From Blepharisma stoltei (lineage: Eukaryota; Ciliophora; Heterotrichea; Heterotrichida; Blepharismidae): DNA of 64,000 nt. The stretch covers positions 744,001 through 808,000 of the forward strand of contig CAJZBQ010000020.1 of the NCBI GenBank assembly GCA_914767885.1, read 5' to 3'. The notes beneath the pieces were generated by a model. That model saw only the letters and a program-made list of their open reading frames with translations, was not told the DNA's origin and searched no databases. Numbering within the stretch: the first letter of the stretch is position 1; the number at the start of each line of letters is the position of its first letter. Positions 10,546 to 21,328 of this stretch are shown one piece after another. Made by a program: the position numbers and the translations under genes.

Positions 10546-10838
10546 TATATGTGTGATTTTGAAATAAAATTGAAGTGCAAATCACTTTATAATAAGAAGA
10601 GAGAGTAATTTATTAATCCAAGAAATTATAATCCATAAGTATCTACGTTTAATTGCATTTAAACTATTCTTGAATTCCAATTCGTTATTAATTGCAGCTT
10701 ATGTTGAATTTACTATTAGGAACGAACTATTAGCTTGCTGCTTTATTGCAGCAAATCCTTTTTTAATACAACTTTTCTAAATATGAAAAGAAAAGTAACA
10801 CGCGACAGCAACAAGTTTAAACTTCGTTATAATTTGTA

Positions 10839-12062
10839 ATGGCCCTAAAAAGTAAAGCAAGCGGAGGATTTTTACTTAACCTATTCCAAGCTCGACTAAG
10901 CATCAGTGTAGCAAGCATTGGCACAATGAATCCCCAAGTTCACATCCACTATGGATGCTTAACTATGAAATCAAAAACAGCCACAGGCCAAGACCAGAAC
11001 CCTCATTGAAACGAAGGGTTCAGCTTCGAAATAACCGAAAACGAATTAGAATTAATTGTATACCATAAACCTCTCCTTCTTAAAGAAGTCGAGATCGGAC
11101 GTTGCAATGTCAAAATCGAAGATACTGCAGGCTGATTTGAAATTACAAAAGAAGGGAAAAAGGTAGGATCGATTAGAATTGCCTTAAGGGAAGAAAAAGA
11201 AACAAGTGTGCAGAGCACAAATCACTCTAGCAATAATTCCTGGGACTTGCAAAACGAATATACCAAAAAATTAGCAGAGCTTGAACTTGAAAAAGAAGAA
11301 GTCAGCTTTTACAAGAAAAAATATAAGCTGAAATTAGAAAAATTGAAGCAAGAACGAAGGCGATTGCAAGGGTATGAAGAAGGAGTAATAACTGACGAAG
11401 CTTTAGGAATTTCAACTTCATTGGATGAGTTGAAATATTCAAATTTCGAAGTCGCAGAAGAAAACAACTATTCAAGACATGATGGCAGCTTGAAATTAAT
11501 TTTTGAAAAAATTCAAAAGCACACGAAAAAAATGCAGAACGCTCAAATGGAAATTATTAAAAGAAAACAACTTTTGAGGGCTCAAGAAGAAAATTTGGTT
11601 CAAGAGAAATTAAGAATTAAACAAGAATGGGAAAATATGGAGAAGGCGAAGATTGAGTTTGAAGTGGTCAAAAAAAGAATAAGTGATGAGTACCTGAAAT
11701 TGAAACATCACAAGCAGAAACTGAAATTACAGAATAAGCTAATTGAGATGAATAAACAAAGGGCTAATAAAACAGCAAGGCAAAAAGAAAGGCATCAGCA
11801 AATTCTGGATAAGATCAAGAATTCGAAGAGTCCTGAGCAAAGCGATTGAAGTGAAAACCCTATTTGGACTGATAATGAGCCTAGTTTAAAGAATGATGCG
11901 ATTGATTTCTCTTATACTCAGCCGAGAAGGGCACAGAGTATTGAAGGTCATCCACTTATTGATTTTCATACAGCCCGAACACCTCAAACTTCAGAAAAGC
12001 CAAGGCCTCCATTGCACCCGCTTTCAGCAAATTCATCGTCACGATTAATTTGTTTTGAATAA
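10839..12062 (+). CDS. C2-domain protein with long coiled coil
   Basis: A 407-aa protein, uninterrupted if four TGA codons are read as Trp (for example QNPHWNEGFSFEI). Residues about 15-120 resemble a C2 domain: QARLSISVASIG, then TATGQDQNPHWNEGFSF, then DTAGWFEI. C2 domains bind membranes or proteins, some with calcium; the calcium-binding aspartates are not obvious here. Residues about 140-340 form a Lys/Glu coiled coil, and the C-terminus is proline- and serine-rich. The start ATG 10839 is the first after a stop-rich region. Some ciliary transition-zone proteins join C2 domains to coiled coils, but this assignment is only a suggestion. Confidence 0.78.
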
Positions 12063-12182
12063 TTATACCTCTTCAGAGACGAAATAAATTTATAATTAAG
12101 ACAAAAATTTTATTTTCTAGAAATATGATTCTGCCTTCCAGCATCCACGCATTTATCTCTCTTAAAGGGGGTATATATAATT

Positions 12183-14244
12183 TTAACAAATTGATAATAT
12201 GAAATCTGCATAGACTGAGCAGTGATCTGAGGCCCAAATTTTCTCAGATTCACCATATCCGCATACTTCACATATGGGCGGAGCTTCAATATTTCTGAAA
12301 TAAATTCGGTCAAGCCTTTCTTTTGGCCTTCATGAAGGGAAAGTGAGCCCATCTCCTTCCATATTGCCATTTTTCCAAGAATCTATCAATCCTCCTTTCG
12401 AAGATTTAAACAGATATTTTCCTTCTAAAAGGCGCGACGGAAGCTCATAATATTTTCTTATATTCATATGCTGTTTCTTTGCAAATTGCCTACTTTATGT
12501 ACTTCCAGCCATTTATCTGCAGAATATTTACAGAAAAAAGTATATCCCCCAAAAGAATTTGAGGAGTTCCATCATTTTCTTCATTCATAAAATTCAAAAT
12601 ATCTTGGGCTTGTTTTAATTGCCCTTTAGGATCGTAAGTCATATGAGTATTGAAAACAGAAAAAATTTTTTTTGGATGCTTAATTGTCACTTTGAGACAT
12701 GCTCTTTCTTCAGAATCACCTAACTCCCCCCCCTCCGTGAGTGAACAAAACCATTAGAAAAATCGCCATTTTTTGCCCAAAAACCCACCCTCCGTGAGTG
12801 AACAAAAATTTTTTTAATACAAAAATTTTTTATGGAAAAAAAATTTGATATATAAATGATAATTAGTATAATGAAATCTAAAACTAATTCTGTTTAATTT
12901 TAAACGAATTGCTTTTTTAAAACATAAATTTTATAAATTAAATTAACATTTGCTTTCCAATTTTTGCGAATTAGGATTTTTTTAAATTTCGAAAAAAAAA
13001 ATATTTTTTATAAAATTTATATATAAATTTTTTTTAAAAAAAAAAAATTAACTCCCCTCCGTGAGTGAACAAAATTTTTTTGTTCACTCACGGAGGGGGG
13101 GGAGTAAGGCTTTAGTTAATTGTGCAGTTCTAACATCAATGATAGGATATCTTGATATTATAGCGATTCCTTCAGTAGAGCCGTTTTTATAAATCATTGA
13201 CTCGTGAGAATAATGATAAGGATATTCAGGTAGAAGCTCTAGCTTTTCCTAGCTAATAATGAGCAGACTTACAAGTTTTAATGGTTATTAATGTTTAACA
13301 GAAAATAGTTTTTAAATAGTTTTGTATTTTTTCAAAATAACACAAAGATGATTTTTAAATATTATTATAATTCTATAGAGTATAGCTTGAAAGCACCAAC
13401 TAAAACATTTTATTATATATCAAGTTGCTATTCTTCCCGCTTAAAAGTAAAAAATCGTTGATGGTAGTAAAAGTTCATCAAGCATATTTCTTTCACGAGC
13501 TTTATTAAGAATAGAAGAACCGAATATTTTTGATATAAAATTAGTCATTGAGTCAGCCCCCAAGTTTGGATTCCTGCATGCTTCTTGTATCCCGATAATA
13601 TCTGGGTTTGCATTTTTGATTTGTTGTGCTATTTTGTGGATTCGTACATCTCAGTTTGAATGCTTAGCGGCAGTTGCAAGATTATAAGTTTGAACCCTGA
13701 TTATAGATGGTGTATCTAAATAAAACCTACTTCAATAATTTTACCCTAATAAATTGAATCAGGTTTAAAGCAGTTTAAATAGTGCAATTGCAATAAGTAT
13801 GAGTATATTTGCATTTAGCCATAGCTCAATTTAACACAGAATATATAGACCAGTGGGGATACTGAATTGATAATATGGCGAGGACTTCGGATGCCCCATG
13901 GCAGATGGTGTCAATCATTTTAATGCTGGGGGAGGGACCCAGCTTAGCCGACGGCAAAGTGGATGAACCCTCGAGAGTCTCAGTGGTTGCATCACCAATA
14001 GGCGGAATCCAACTTGCAATTAAGAATTGATAATATGTGTCTCATACGTTTCATCAGTAATAGTAATTCAATTACCTGATTGCAAAACTTTCAGCTCAAA
14101 GTCGTTTGAATAATCTTCTAACACTTGAGCAACATATCTATTTAAATCCTACTGTTGAAGAGCATATAGTGGCAAGGATCGAAAATTAAAGATTTGGTAA
14201 GTTCTTGATTCAGTAATTAATTTGAGAGGTGATTGCATCTCCAT
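12183..14244 (-). CDS. Endonuclease/exonuclease/phosphatase-fold protein, five insertions
   Basis: An EEP-fold hydrolase, possibly sphingomyelinase- or phosphodiesterase-like; the substrate is unknown. Landmarks after excisions: VQTYNLATAAK, DIIGIQEAC (catalytic Glu), EGIAIISRYPI, FNTHMTYDPKGQLKQAQ, ILLGD, LTFPSWRPKERLDRIYF (Trp is TGA) and ASDHCSVYADF. Parts from 5': ATG 14242-14244; 15-nt intron 14138-14152; retroposon 13878-14023; TA-IES 13719-13861; TA-IES 13242-13466; MITE 12724-13104. Their removal leaves one base too many for an open frame; a 13-nt GT..AG segment at 12490-12502 both removes an in-frame stop and corrects the phase, giving about 373 aa. That last step is tentative. Stop TAA is at 12183-12185. 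Confidence 0.8.
12490..12502 (-). other. Candidate 13-nt intron
   Basis: The minus-strand segment GTACATAAAGTAG lies where the EEP gene meets an in-frame stop. Its removal joins GWK to QFAKKQHMNIRKYYEL in frame with the C-terminal catalytic part. All other introns in the window are 15 or 16 nt, so this is tentative. Confidence 0.35.
12724..13104. mobile_element. Family-1 MITE in the EEP gene
   Basis: 381 bp with TAA at 12721-12723 and 13105-13107. Spaced end left, hairpin end right. Excision joins LTKAL to GDSEERACLK in frame on the minus strand. Confidence 0.92.
13242..13466. other. TA-flanked IES in the EEP gene
   Basis: 225 bp between TA at 13240-13241 and TA at 13465-13466. Removal of the insert and one TA joins ARERNMLDELL to LELLPEYPYHY, an expected EEP-family continuation. 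No repeat family is recognised inside. Confidence 0.75.
13719..13861. other. TA-flanked IES in the EEP gene
   Basis: 143 bp between TA at 13717-13718 and TA at 13860-13861. Removal joins ETHIINSV to DTPSIIRVQTYNL in frame. It lies only two bases from the target duplication of the neighbouring retroposon-like insertion. Confidence 0.65.
13878..14023. mobile_element. Short retroposon-like insertion, 14-bp target duplication
   Basis: A 146-bp GC-rich insert flanked by identical GAATTGATAATATG at 13864-13877 and 14024-14037. On the minus strand it contains a possible pol III B-box (GAGGGTTCATCC). Excising insert plus one duplication keeps the EEP frame open. It looks like a SINE, but no tRNA parent is proved. 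Confidence 0.75.
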
Positions 14245-14529
14245 GATTTCACCAGAATTTTTATTGTTTTTAACATTTCATTATTTTCTAAATTAAAAAA
14301 TATGAGTTTAATTAATTTTTGGAATGAAAAAATGCGCGAATTGCTTTTCTTTGCCAATAAAATGGAATCAGCTAAAACTTTTTAATGAAAATACTTTTAT
14401 GAGCTAAGCTTCATTGTATTCATAAAAATTAAAATAAAACTCATTAAATTAAACAAAAGTTTTGATATAATCCAATTTAAATCGCTTGAAATTGGAAAAT
14501 ATAAATCTGATCAATCGAAAATAAAAAAA

Positions 14530-14611
14530 CGACACCTATGAGATTTGAACTCATGCGGGGAGACCCCATTAGCTTAGCAGGCTAACGCCTTAACCACTCG
14601 GCCAAAGTGTC
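14530..14611 (-). tRNA. trnS-GCU: tRNA-Ser(GCU)
   Basis: An 82-nt tRNA with acceptor GACACTT pairing AGGTGTC and a discriminator G, D-loop GGCCGAGTGGTTAAGGC, anticodon loop CTGCTAA (anticodon GCT), a variable arm and T-arm GAGTTCAAATCTC. A run of seven T's follows the 3' end as pol III terminator. It reads AGC and AGU codons. Confidence 0.95.
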
Positions 14612-14845
14612 TGTTCAATTAATTAAGCCCATAAGAGTCTTTTGTATATTGAAAAATGAAAATCTGAAAATGAGAGCATTTTAATAATATTTCTTTGTAA
14701 ATTGCATTCTTCACTAAAATTAGCTTTTCAAATCTTTGCATAAATAATGCTATAATGTTCAATGCAGACTCATTTATATCGCTGTTTTGAGGAGTCATTT
14801 ATTCTGGTACCTATTCTTATCATGGAACTTAAATAGATTTAAATT

Positions 14846-17800
14846 ATGTCATTAGTCCAAGAAATTAAAATTGGTGACAATAGACTAACCACCCACATAT
14901 CAGACCAAGAGCAAGATACTCTATTAGAAGTCTTAAATTTAAATTTAAACTTATTGCAGGATTGCTGTTGCCTATTGTTAGCGCAGTCACTAAGGATCAT
15001 TGCAGAGGATTTACCTTCTTTTAAAACGTAGGTAGGGAAAACTTCTTCGAGTTAGATGACTCACCGGGTGGGTTGTACGGCTCTTTGCACCACCTTTCCT
15101 CTTCTTCACCACCTGAGGCCATGACACCGTGAAGAAGGGTTATATGTCTCCATCTCCCATTGCCTTGTCAAATCCAGTGTTGAATGGGAAGGCTTTAGAC
15201 TTCTGCGGCATGATGCTTTGGCTGTACGAAGGTTGATCGCAAAAAAAATCCAAAAAATGAAATTTCGGTCGGGATATCAGCAAAAAGGAAAATTCAAAGC
15301 CTGGGATATAGCTCCCATTTTCACGCTAGGGAATTGCCCGAATGGTCTAAAGCATTGTCTGTAGACTCTGCTGGGCTTACCCTTTCCAAATCTGAACCCA
15401 CCTTTTCCCTCGAGTTAATTTCAATCCCGAAAATAGACTAGGGTAAGGCTCTTGCATTGCCAGAATCGCTTACCTAGCATTGCTGTCCATTTCTAGGTTC
15501 GTAAAACCTTGCCAGATATAATTAAATATGTGCTGAAGGAAGTCGGGGAAGCCGATCGCGAAGCGCTGAGTCGCCATACTTAATTGGAAATACTCTATTA
15601 GAAGTCACTTTCCCAACTGTTCCCTGCCTTATTACTCATTTTTCCTTCTTGGTCAGAGACTCAGAGCAAGCAAATAAAATTTTTAAACTCAGCAGCATTG
15701 AGGCAAAGCGAAATGAAGAAGACGATTACACGAGTCTTCATGACTGCGAAATCCCTAATTTGGATCCCAATGTTGAGTTTCAACAAAAAGGCACAGTTGT
15801 GATGGTCCCTGCTTTAGGAGTTTCCCACTCAATCCGAATTATCTTTACATGTCATAATGATCCTGAAGACTGTGACGCTGAAGTAGCTGCTATATCAAAA
15901 AGAAGCCATTGGGCAGTCCAAGCATTTCAAGACTGCTATAGTGCTGTAGCAATTGTGGGGTTTAGTTTAAATGTGAGTCCTACAGCTTCTCATGTGGTAA
16001 CTTTGCTCAATATTGCAAGCATTTTAAGAAAAGAGCCAGAAGGATCAGATGCTGACTATTTGGCAGGCTTAGCACTCATGAATGCAAGAAGATTCGTGCA
16101 GGCTTCAGAGTTGATAAGAAGAGCTGAGTCAAGATTTGTAGGGCCTCTTGATATGCCAACGAAAACACCAAGAAATTTTGGAACGCCTCATACAAGATCG
16201 CCATCAGCAACAAATAATAAAAAACTGCTCCGAGCTGCCAAACTTGAGCTATTGGTTGCTGAAGGGTTCAATCAGCATGGGCAAATTTTGGATAAATTAA
16301 TTGCTTATGAGCATGCAACTGAACTGTATTTAGGAGGAACAGAATTAGATGCAGTGAGCTTAGACAGTGATATATATAGCAGTTTGCAGCGTTTACAGCC
16401 TCATCTTGGCAGACTTTTACTGAAAAATTTGCATGATAAGCTGGAACCTTTGAGAATGGCATGTGTAAGAGGGCTGGAATTTCTGATGGAAAACTTAGGC
16501 TGCTCTTTAGGCACTCAACTAATCCAAACTTTGAAAATTACAATTAAATCTTACCCGCTAGCAGCCCAAGCATTTTCATCAGATTCTTTTAACAATTCTT
16601 TAATGTCAGCAATATCTATAAGTGATATTATACATAAAGAAGAGCCCCCATCAGCGGGATTAATTGATTCTTACAATCGTTTACTAGAAACCTGTTTGAG
16701 CACCTTATCTTCTGCATCTCCTCAGCTGTTGCATTTAATTTTCAATGAAGTTCTCTCTCATTACTTGCTGATTTCTGAACTTCCTAAAGACTTGAAAATC
16801 TATTTATTAAAATTCACTGAAAAAGTTACTACAATTTGCGAAGCTGATCTGGATTATTCAAACTCACTTCTCACTGGGATTTTAAGTATGAGATCTTGTG
16901 AAGAGATCAGTGAGCATGCAACGAGAGTGTGGGAGCTTGTGAAAACCAAAGTTTTACCACATTATACAGCTTCAAGACTCGAGTCACTTGTTAATTGGAT
17001 TGTAGATGTACTGAAAGGAGACAGCTGCGAAGAGCACATCTCAAGTGTGCTAGAACTTGTTATATTATTAGGAAAAAGAGAAGAAAATCAAAATTCTTTG
17101 ATTAAGCCTAGACAAAGGCCTCAACTAAATCAGCTGATGAACCCACTGTTACAATGACTAGACTATTCTGCGTCAAACCAAGAAAGGCTTGGACTATTTC
17201 AACAAGTGTGGGGATGCATCGCGGGAATTTCGATGAGCATGCCTGAAATCAATTTACTCCCCCCCATCCTTGATCGAACGATTGACTGTAAAAATTCCTA
17301 AAAATTGGGGAAATTAACCCCCATCCTTGATCGAACGATTTTCATATCATGCAAATTTTTATATATATAAAAAAATATTAATTATCAAATGCTTTGGAAG
17401 ATGTGCCTAATGAAGTTATTTTCAGAGCTTTGAGACGACAGAAAGCTGCGAAATCAACCATCTGAAGTGATTTAGACATCAACCTAGGCTTAAAAACTCA
17501 ATAATCTAATAAAATAAAGATTCTTTAAAATTTTAAAAAAATATTTAATTTAATTAAAATTTATACAGTTTTAAAAGGGTAACTAATAATCAAAATATAT
17601 TAAAAAATTGGTATTTTTATGAAATTAATTCAATTTTTTGCTGTAAAAATAATTATTAAATACTCTTAACCCTCTTATTTAAAGTAAATAAAAAAAATCT
17701 ATATATATCTTTTTCATTTTATATATAAAATATTTTTCCCCAAAAAAATTTTTTTTTAACCCCCATCCTTGATCGAACGATGGCGAGTCGTTCAATCAAG

Positions 17801-20402
17801 GATGGGGGGGGGGAGTTAGTCAAAATTATGATGCCGCTGCTACAAAAAGTTAATGAATACTGCAAAATGGCAACTCTTCCACTGCCAATGCTCAAGTTTT
17901 TAAACGTTGTGCTTTCAGATCTTAAACCAGATTCAGCTTTTTACGAGTTTTTACTAGACTTTTTACCTAACTTTTGCCAATCAATTCCGAGCAACGTGCA
18001 TGATGAAGTTTTTCAGGTTTTAAATCAGATTCTCAGCTTTATTGGTGGATGCTTAAGTGAGCATCATTTAGAAGCGTTAATTGAAGGAGTTCTAGATCAA
18101 TATACTGTAAAAAGCCAATCCCAAAAGCAGACGCGGACTTATTTGACTAATCTAATTGTCAGCCAACAAATGTACCTAGAATTTGTTCTTGATTATTGTT
18201 TTTTATTAAACCAGGATAACAACCTAGACCATTTTAAATTTGACAGACAAAAAATTATTTTAGAGCATGATCATTTTCTTGAGAAATTGTCATTCGCTAT
18301 AGAAGTTCTGTCATTATTAGAAAGTCCTCATTCAGAAATAGTCATTGGTCATATGGAACAAATTGGTAACGTCTGCCAAAAACTTCTAACAAGCAAAGAC
18401 TCTCATGTAAGAATTAGAAGCTTAGAAGTTTTGAGGCTTTTAGGAGAAATCACTTTGATTTCTGAAGAAGATGACACTCTGTGTGTCAGCAAATTAATAG
18501 CAGCCACTGTGAAGCCTTATCTAGAAACTGGAGAAGACGCAAAAGTTGTTTTTTATAGCTTGCAGCTTGTAGATATGATATTCAAAAATTTGCTTCCTCC
18601 AACAATTGATGAAGAGAGATACCAAGAAGCAAGGATGCTTGAAGCCCTTAAGCTTTGAAACGGGGTTCAAAACCAGATCTATTCTCCATGGAGCAATAAC
18701 CGTGCCATTTCTTTCTCAATATTATGCTCTTGGGTGCAAATTGATATAAATCAGCTGAGAGCTCCTCTTCAGTCAAAACTTAAACTAAGCCTGCTTCCCC
18801 TTCTTTTATCTCTATTATCAAGCAAAGAGTCAGAGTCCAGAGCTGGAGCTTTAAACATTATGGGCTCCTTTTGCGGATTGAGTTTACCTGACACTGCGAC
18901 CGATGTTAACACCTCTGTGTTTAAAAAGCACAGTGAGCAAATCCCAGTTGCGATTTGGGAGCAAGTTTTTCATTTGCAAGATGACTGGGATCCAATGATT
19001 AGAGATGCAGCATGCGTTCTTATTCAACTATCAGCACCCAAAGAAGAAGTAAGGCGCTGCTATCAAGTGCAAAAAGAAGAACTATCGCTAACTCCCCCCC
19101 CTCCGTGAGTGAACAAAACCATTAGAAAAATCCCTATTTTTTGCCCAAAAACCCACCCTCCGTGAGTGAACAAAAATTTTTTATGGAAAAAAATTTTGAT
19201 ATATAAATGATAATTATTATAATGAAATCTAGAGCTAATTCTGTTTAATTTTAAACGAATTGCTTTTTAAGACATAAATTTTATAAATTAAATTAATATT
19301 TGCTTTCCAATTTTTGCGAATTAGGATTTTTTTTAAATTTCGAAAAAAAAAATATTTTTTATAAAATTTATATTTAAAAAAAAAAATTAACCCCTCCGTG
19401 AGTGAACAAAATTTTTTTGTTCACTCACGGAGGGGGGGAGTAAGGACTTTGAATATTGCCAATCTGGAAATTGAAGAAGGCAGTGAAAGTCCTGCTGATG
19501 AAAACATTTTTTGAGCTGAAAACTACTCAAGCCAAGAACTGGTACAACTTGTGAGCTTATTTAAGACAGATACGAAAAACCCAAGCCAACTGTGGAATGA
19601 GCCCAGAGAAAACAGAGAAGGAGGATTAGAGTTTGGGAAGACTGAGGAGTCAAAGCCAGAGGATGAAGAGGAAACCTTAGAAGCCCTAGGAGTCATTGAT
19701 ATTGAGGATGAATTGCTTGAAGGCTGTGATGATGAAGCCAATAATTTCCCAGTCATAAAAAATAACTACGCAAAAAGGAAACCTCAGCAAAAGCAAGTCA
19801 ACCAAACAACTGAAGACCAAACTTGAAGCCGGCCTTTGAGGCCTCATAATTCATCACTGAGACCTTGCACTCCTCCAGCAAAAACTCAGCATGATCTACC
19901 AAGGGCAATAAGGCCTCAATCCCGGCATGCTATGCGTGATCCTATTATTATAGAAGATTCGAGCTCCAAACCGCAAGAGCCGATAGCCAAGCAGATGCCT
20001 CAGCCTCCTCCTGATTCTAAAGACCAAAAAAAGGAGATTCCAGAATTTGATATTGAAGAAGATATTGATATTGCTGATCTTGAAGAAGAAAAAGAAGAAG
20101 GACACTTTAGGCGCAACAGCTTAGAAGATTTAGAAGATCTACTGAACCCTGAGCCTGAGTTAAAATTAACCCCAGATTTTGATATACGAAATGGCAATAA
20201 ATCACCTCAAAGCTCAAGGAAAAAAATTGAAGAAGAGCTTGCAAATAGACTAAAAAATTCAGTTTCTCAGCCTACAACTTTAAGCAAAATTTATCTTCAA
20301 AAGCCTGATCTTACTATTTTTAAAAAAAAATCTCGATCCCTGAACAACAGTTTACTCTCCTTTGAGGAAGTAAGAACTTTTTGCTTGCTATATAAATTAT
20401 AG
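14846..20402 (+). CDS. Large HEAT-like repeat protein, 1322 aa, three insertions
   Basis: The gene is 3969 nt (1323 codons) after removing a retroposon (14933-15589 plus one duplication), a family-2 MITE (17257-17815 plus TTA) and a family-1 MITE (19092-19440 plus TAA). The start is ATG 14846 and the stop TAG 20400-20402. Several Trp are TGA (for example LLQWLDYSAS and ALKLWNGVQN). Residues to about 950 are hydrophobic helical repeats of HEAT/ARM type (LEPLRMACVRGLEFLMENLG, SHVRIRSLEVLRLLGEI, SESRAGALNIMGSFCGL). The C-terminal 350 residues are acidic, proline-rich and disordered (EFDIEEDIDIADLEEEKEE). I do not recognise a specific family; a scaffold or transport role is possible from the fold only. 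Junctions read through cleanly: LLEVTFPTV, PEINLVKIMM and EELSLRTLNI. Confidence 0.85.
14933..15589. mobile_element. Retroposon-like insertion with 17-bp target duplication
   Basis: 657 bp flanked by ATACTCTATTAGAAGTC at 14916-14932 and 15590-15606. The body is GC-richer than the host gene and has an A-rich stretch at 15240-15260 followed by AATTTCGGTCGGG, which resembles part of the insertion at 32965-33742. A segment at about 15330-15400 looks tRNA-like (CCCGAATGGTCTAAAGC). It begins with TTAAATTTAAATTTAAA. Confidence 0.85.
17257..17815. mobile_element. Family-2 MITE in the HEAT-like gene
   Basis: 559 bp with TTA at 17254-17256 and 17816-17818. Spaced end left (17257-17340), hairpin end right (17760-17812). 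Excision leaving one TTA joins PEINL to VKIMMPLL in frame. Confidence 0.93.
19092..19440. mobile_element. Family-1 MITE in the HEAT-like gene
   Basis: 349 bp with TAA at 19089-19091 and 19441-19443. Spaced end left, hairpin end right. Excision joins EELSL to RTLNIANLEI in frame. Confidence 0.93.
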
Positions 20403-20549
20403 TGGAGTTTATATAAAATTTCTATTGCGCCTGAATCATTATTAATTTCTGAGGAAAAATACCCTTAAAGAAAAATCTTTTTGGCATTTTAAAATATTCT
20501 GAAGTGTCAAATTTAAATTTGGCAAATAGAATATAAGATAAAATTCTTA

Positions 20550-20940
20550 CTCCCCCCCCCCCTCCGTGAGCGAACAAAAAAATTTTGTTCGCTCACGGAG
20601 GGGGGGGGTTAATTTTTTTTTTTAAAAAAAAATTTATATATAAATTTTATAAAAAATATTTTCTTCGAAATTTTAAAAAAATCCTAATTTGCAAAAATTG
20701 GGAAGCAAAATATTAATTTAATTTGCAAAAATTTATGTTTTAAAACGCAATTTGTTTAAAATTAAACAGAATTAGCTCTAGATTTCATTATACTAATTAT
20801 CACTTATATATCAAAATTTTTTTCCATTAAAATTTTTTCTATTAAAAAAATTTTTGTTCACTCACGGAGGGTGGGTTTTTGGTCAAAAAATGGCGATTTT
20901 TCTAATGGTTTTGTTCGCTCACGGAGGGGGGGGGGGGGAG
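20550..20940. mobile_element. Family-1 MITE, intergenic
   Basis: 391 bp with TTA at 20547-20549 and 20941-20943. Hairpin end left, spaced end right. Nearly identical to the copies at 10116 and 46311, so probably a recent insertion. It lies 148 bp after the HEAT-like gene. Confidence 0.92.
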
Positions 20941-21059
20941 TTAGAATTTTAAATTAATTTTTTCTTCCAAGAGACGTCGCTCTTAAAAATCTATAAAGGG
21001 CACCTGCTATATATAATAATAATATTTAAAATTTTTGAAATAAAAATCTAATTTAATTA

Positions 21060-21196
21060 ATGATTCAATTTTTCTATATTTTATCGAAATCACTTGAAAT
21101 TTCATAATTATCATCATAATTATATATCTTAAAAAAGACTCATAAACTAAGAGGATTTAAGTTCCAATTTTTTTCCCTGCTAACCGAGGAGCGGAG
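21060..21196. mobile_element. Decayed family-1 MITE fragment
   Basis: The stretch at about 21098-21135 (GAAATTTCATAATTATCATC, TATATATCTT) matches the family interior, and the right end reads GGAGCGGAG followed by TTAG. The left end is not recognisable. Confidence 0.4.
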
Positions 21197-21328
21197 TTAG
21201 TGAAAGGGAGAAGAGGTAGCTCTGGTAAATCAAATAAAAAACTGAAGCCTTAATTATAAATATTATAATAATTTTTTGAAAAAATTAAAATCGATCTTAC
21301 TATAAGGATTGATTTTAAATAAATTATT

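Noticed and set aside
12110-12370. 86-codon minus-strand ORF at the end of the EEP gene
   Set aside because: Frame differs from the one carrying LTFPSWRPKERLDRIYF and ASDHCSVYADF; it is a shadow.
12518-12532. GTAAATATTCTGCAG as a 15-nt intron in the EEP gene
   Set aside because: Possible, but removing it does not change the frame or avoid the next stop, so the sequence alone cannot support it.
14846-20402. Several separate genes at the HEAT-like locus
   Set aside because: TGA read as Trp and three flanked excisions give one frame of exactly 1323 codons.
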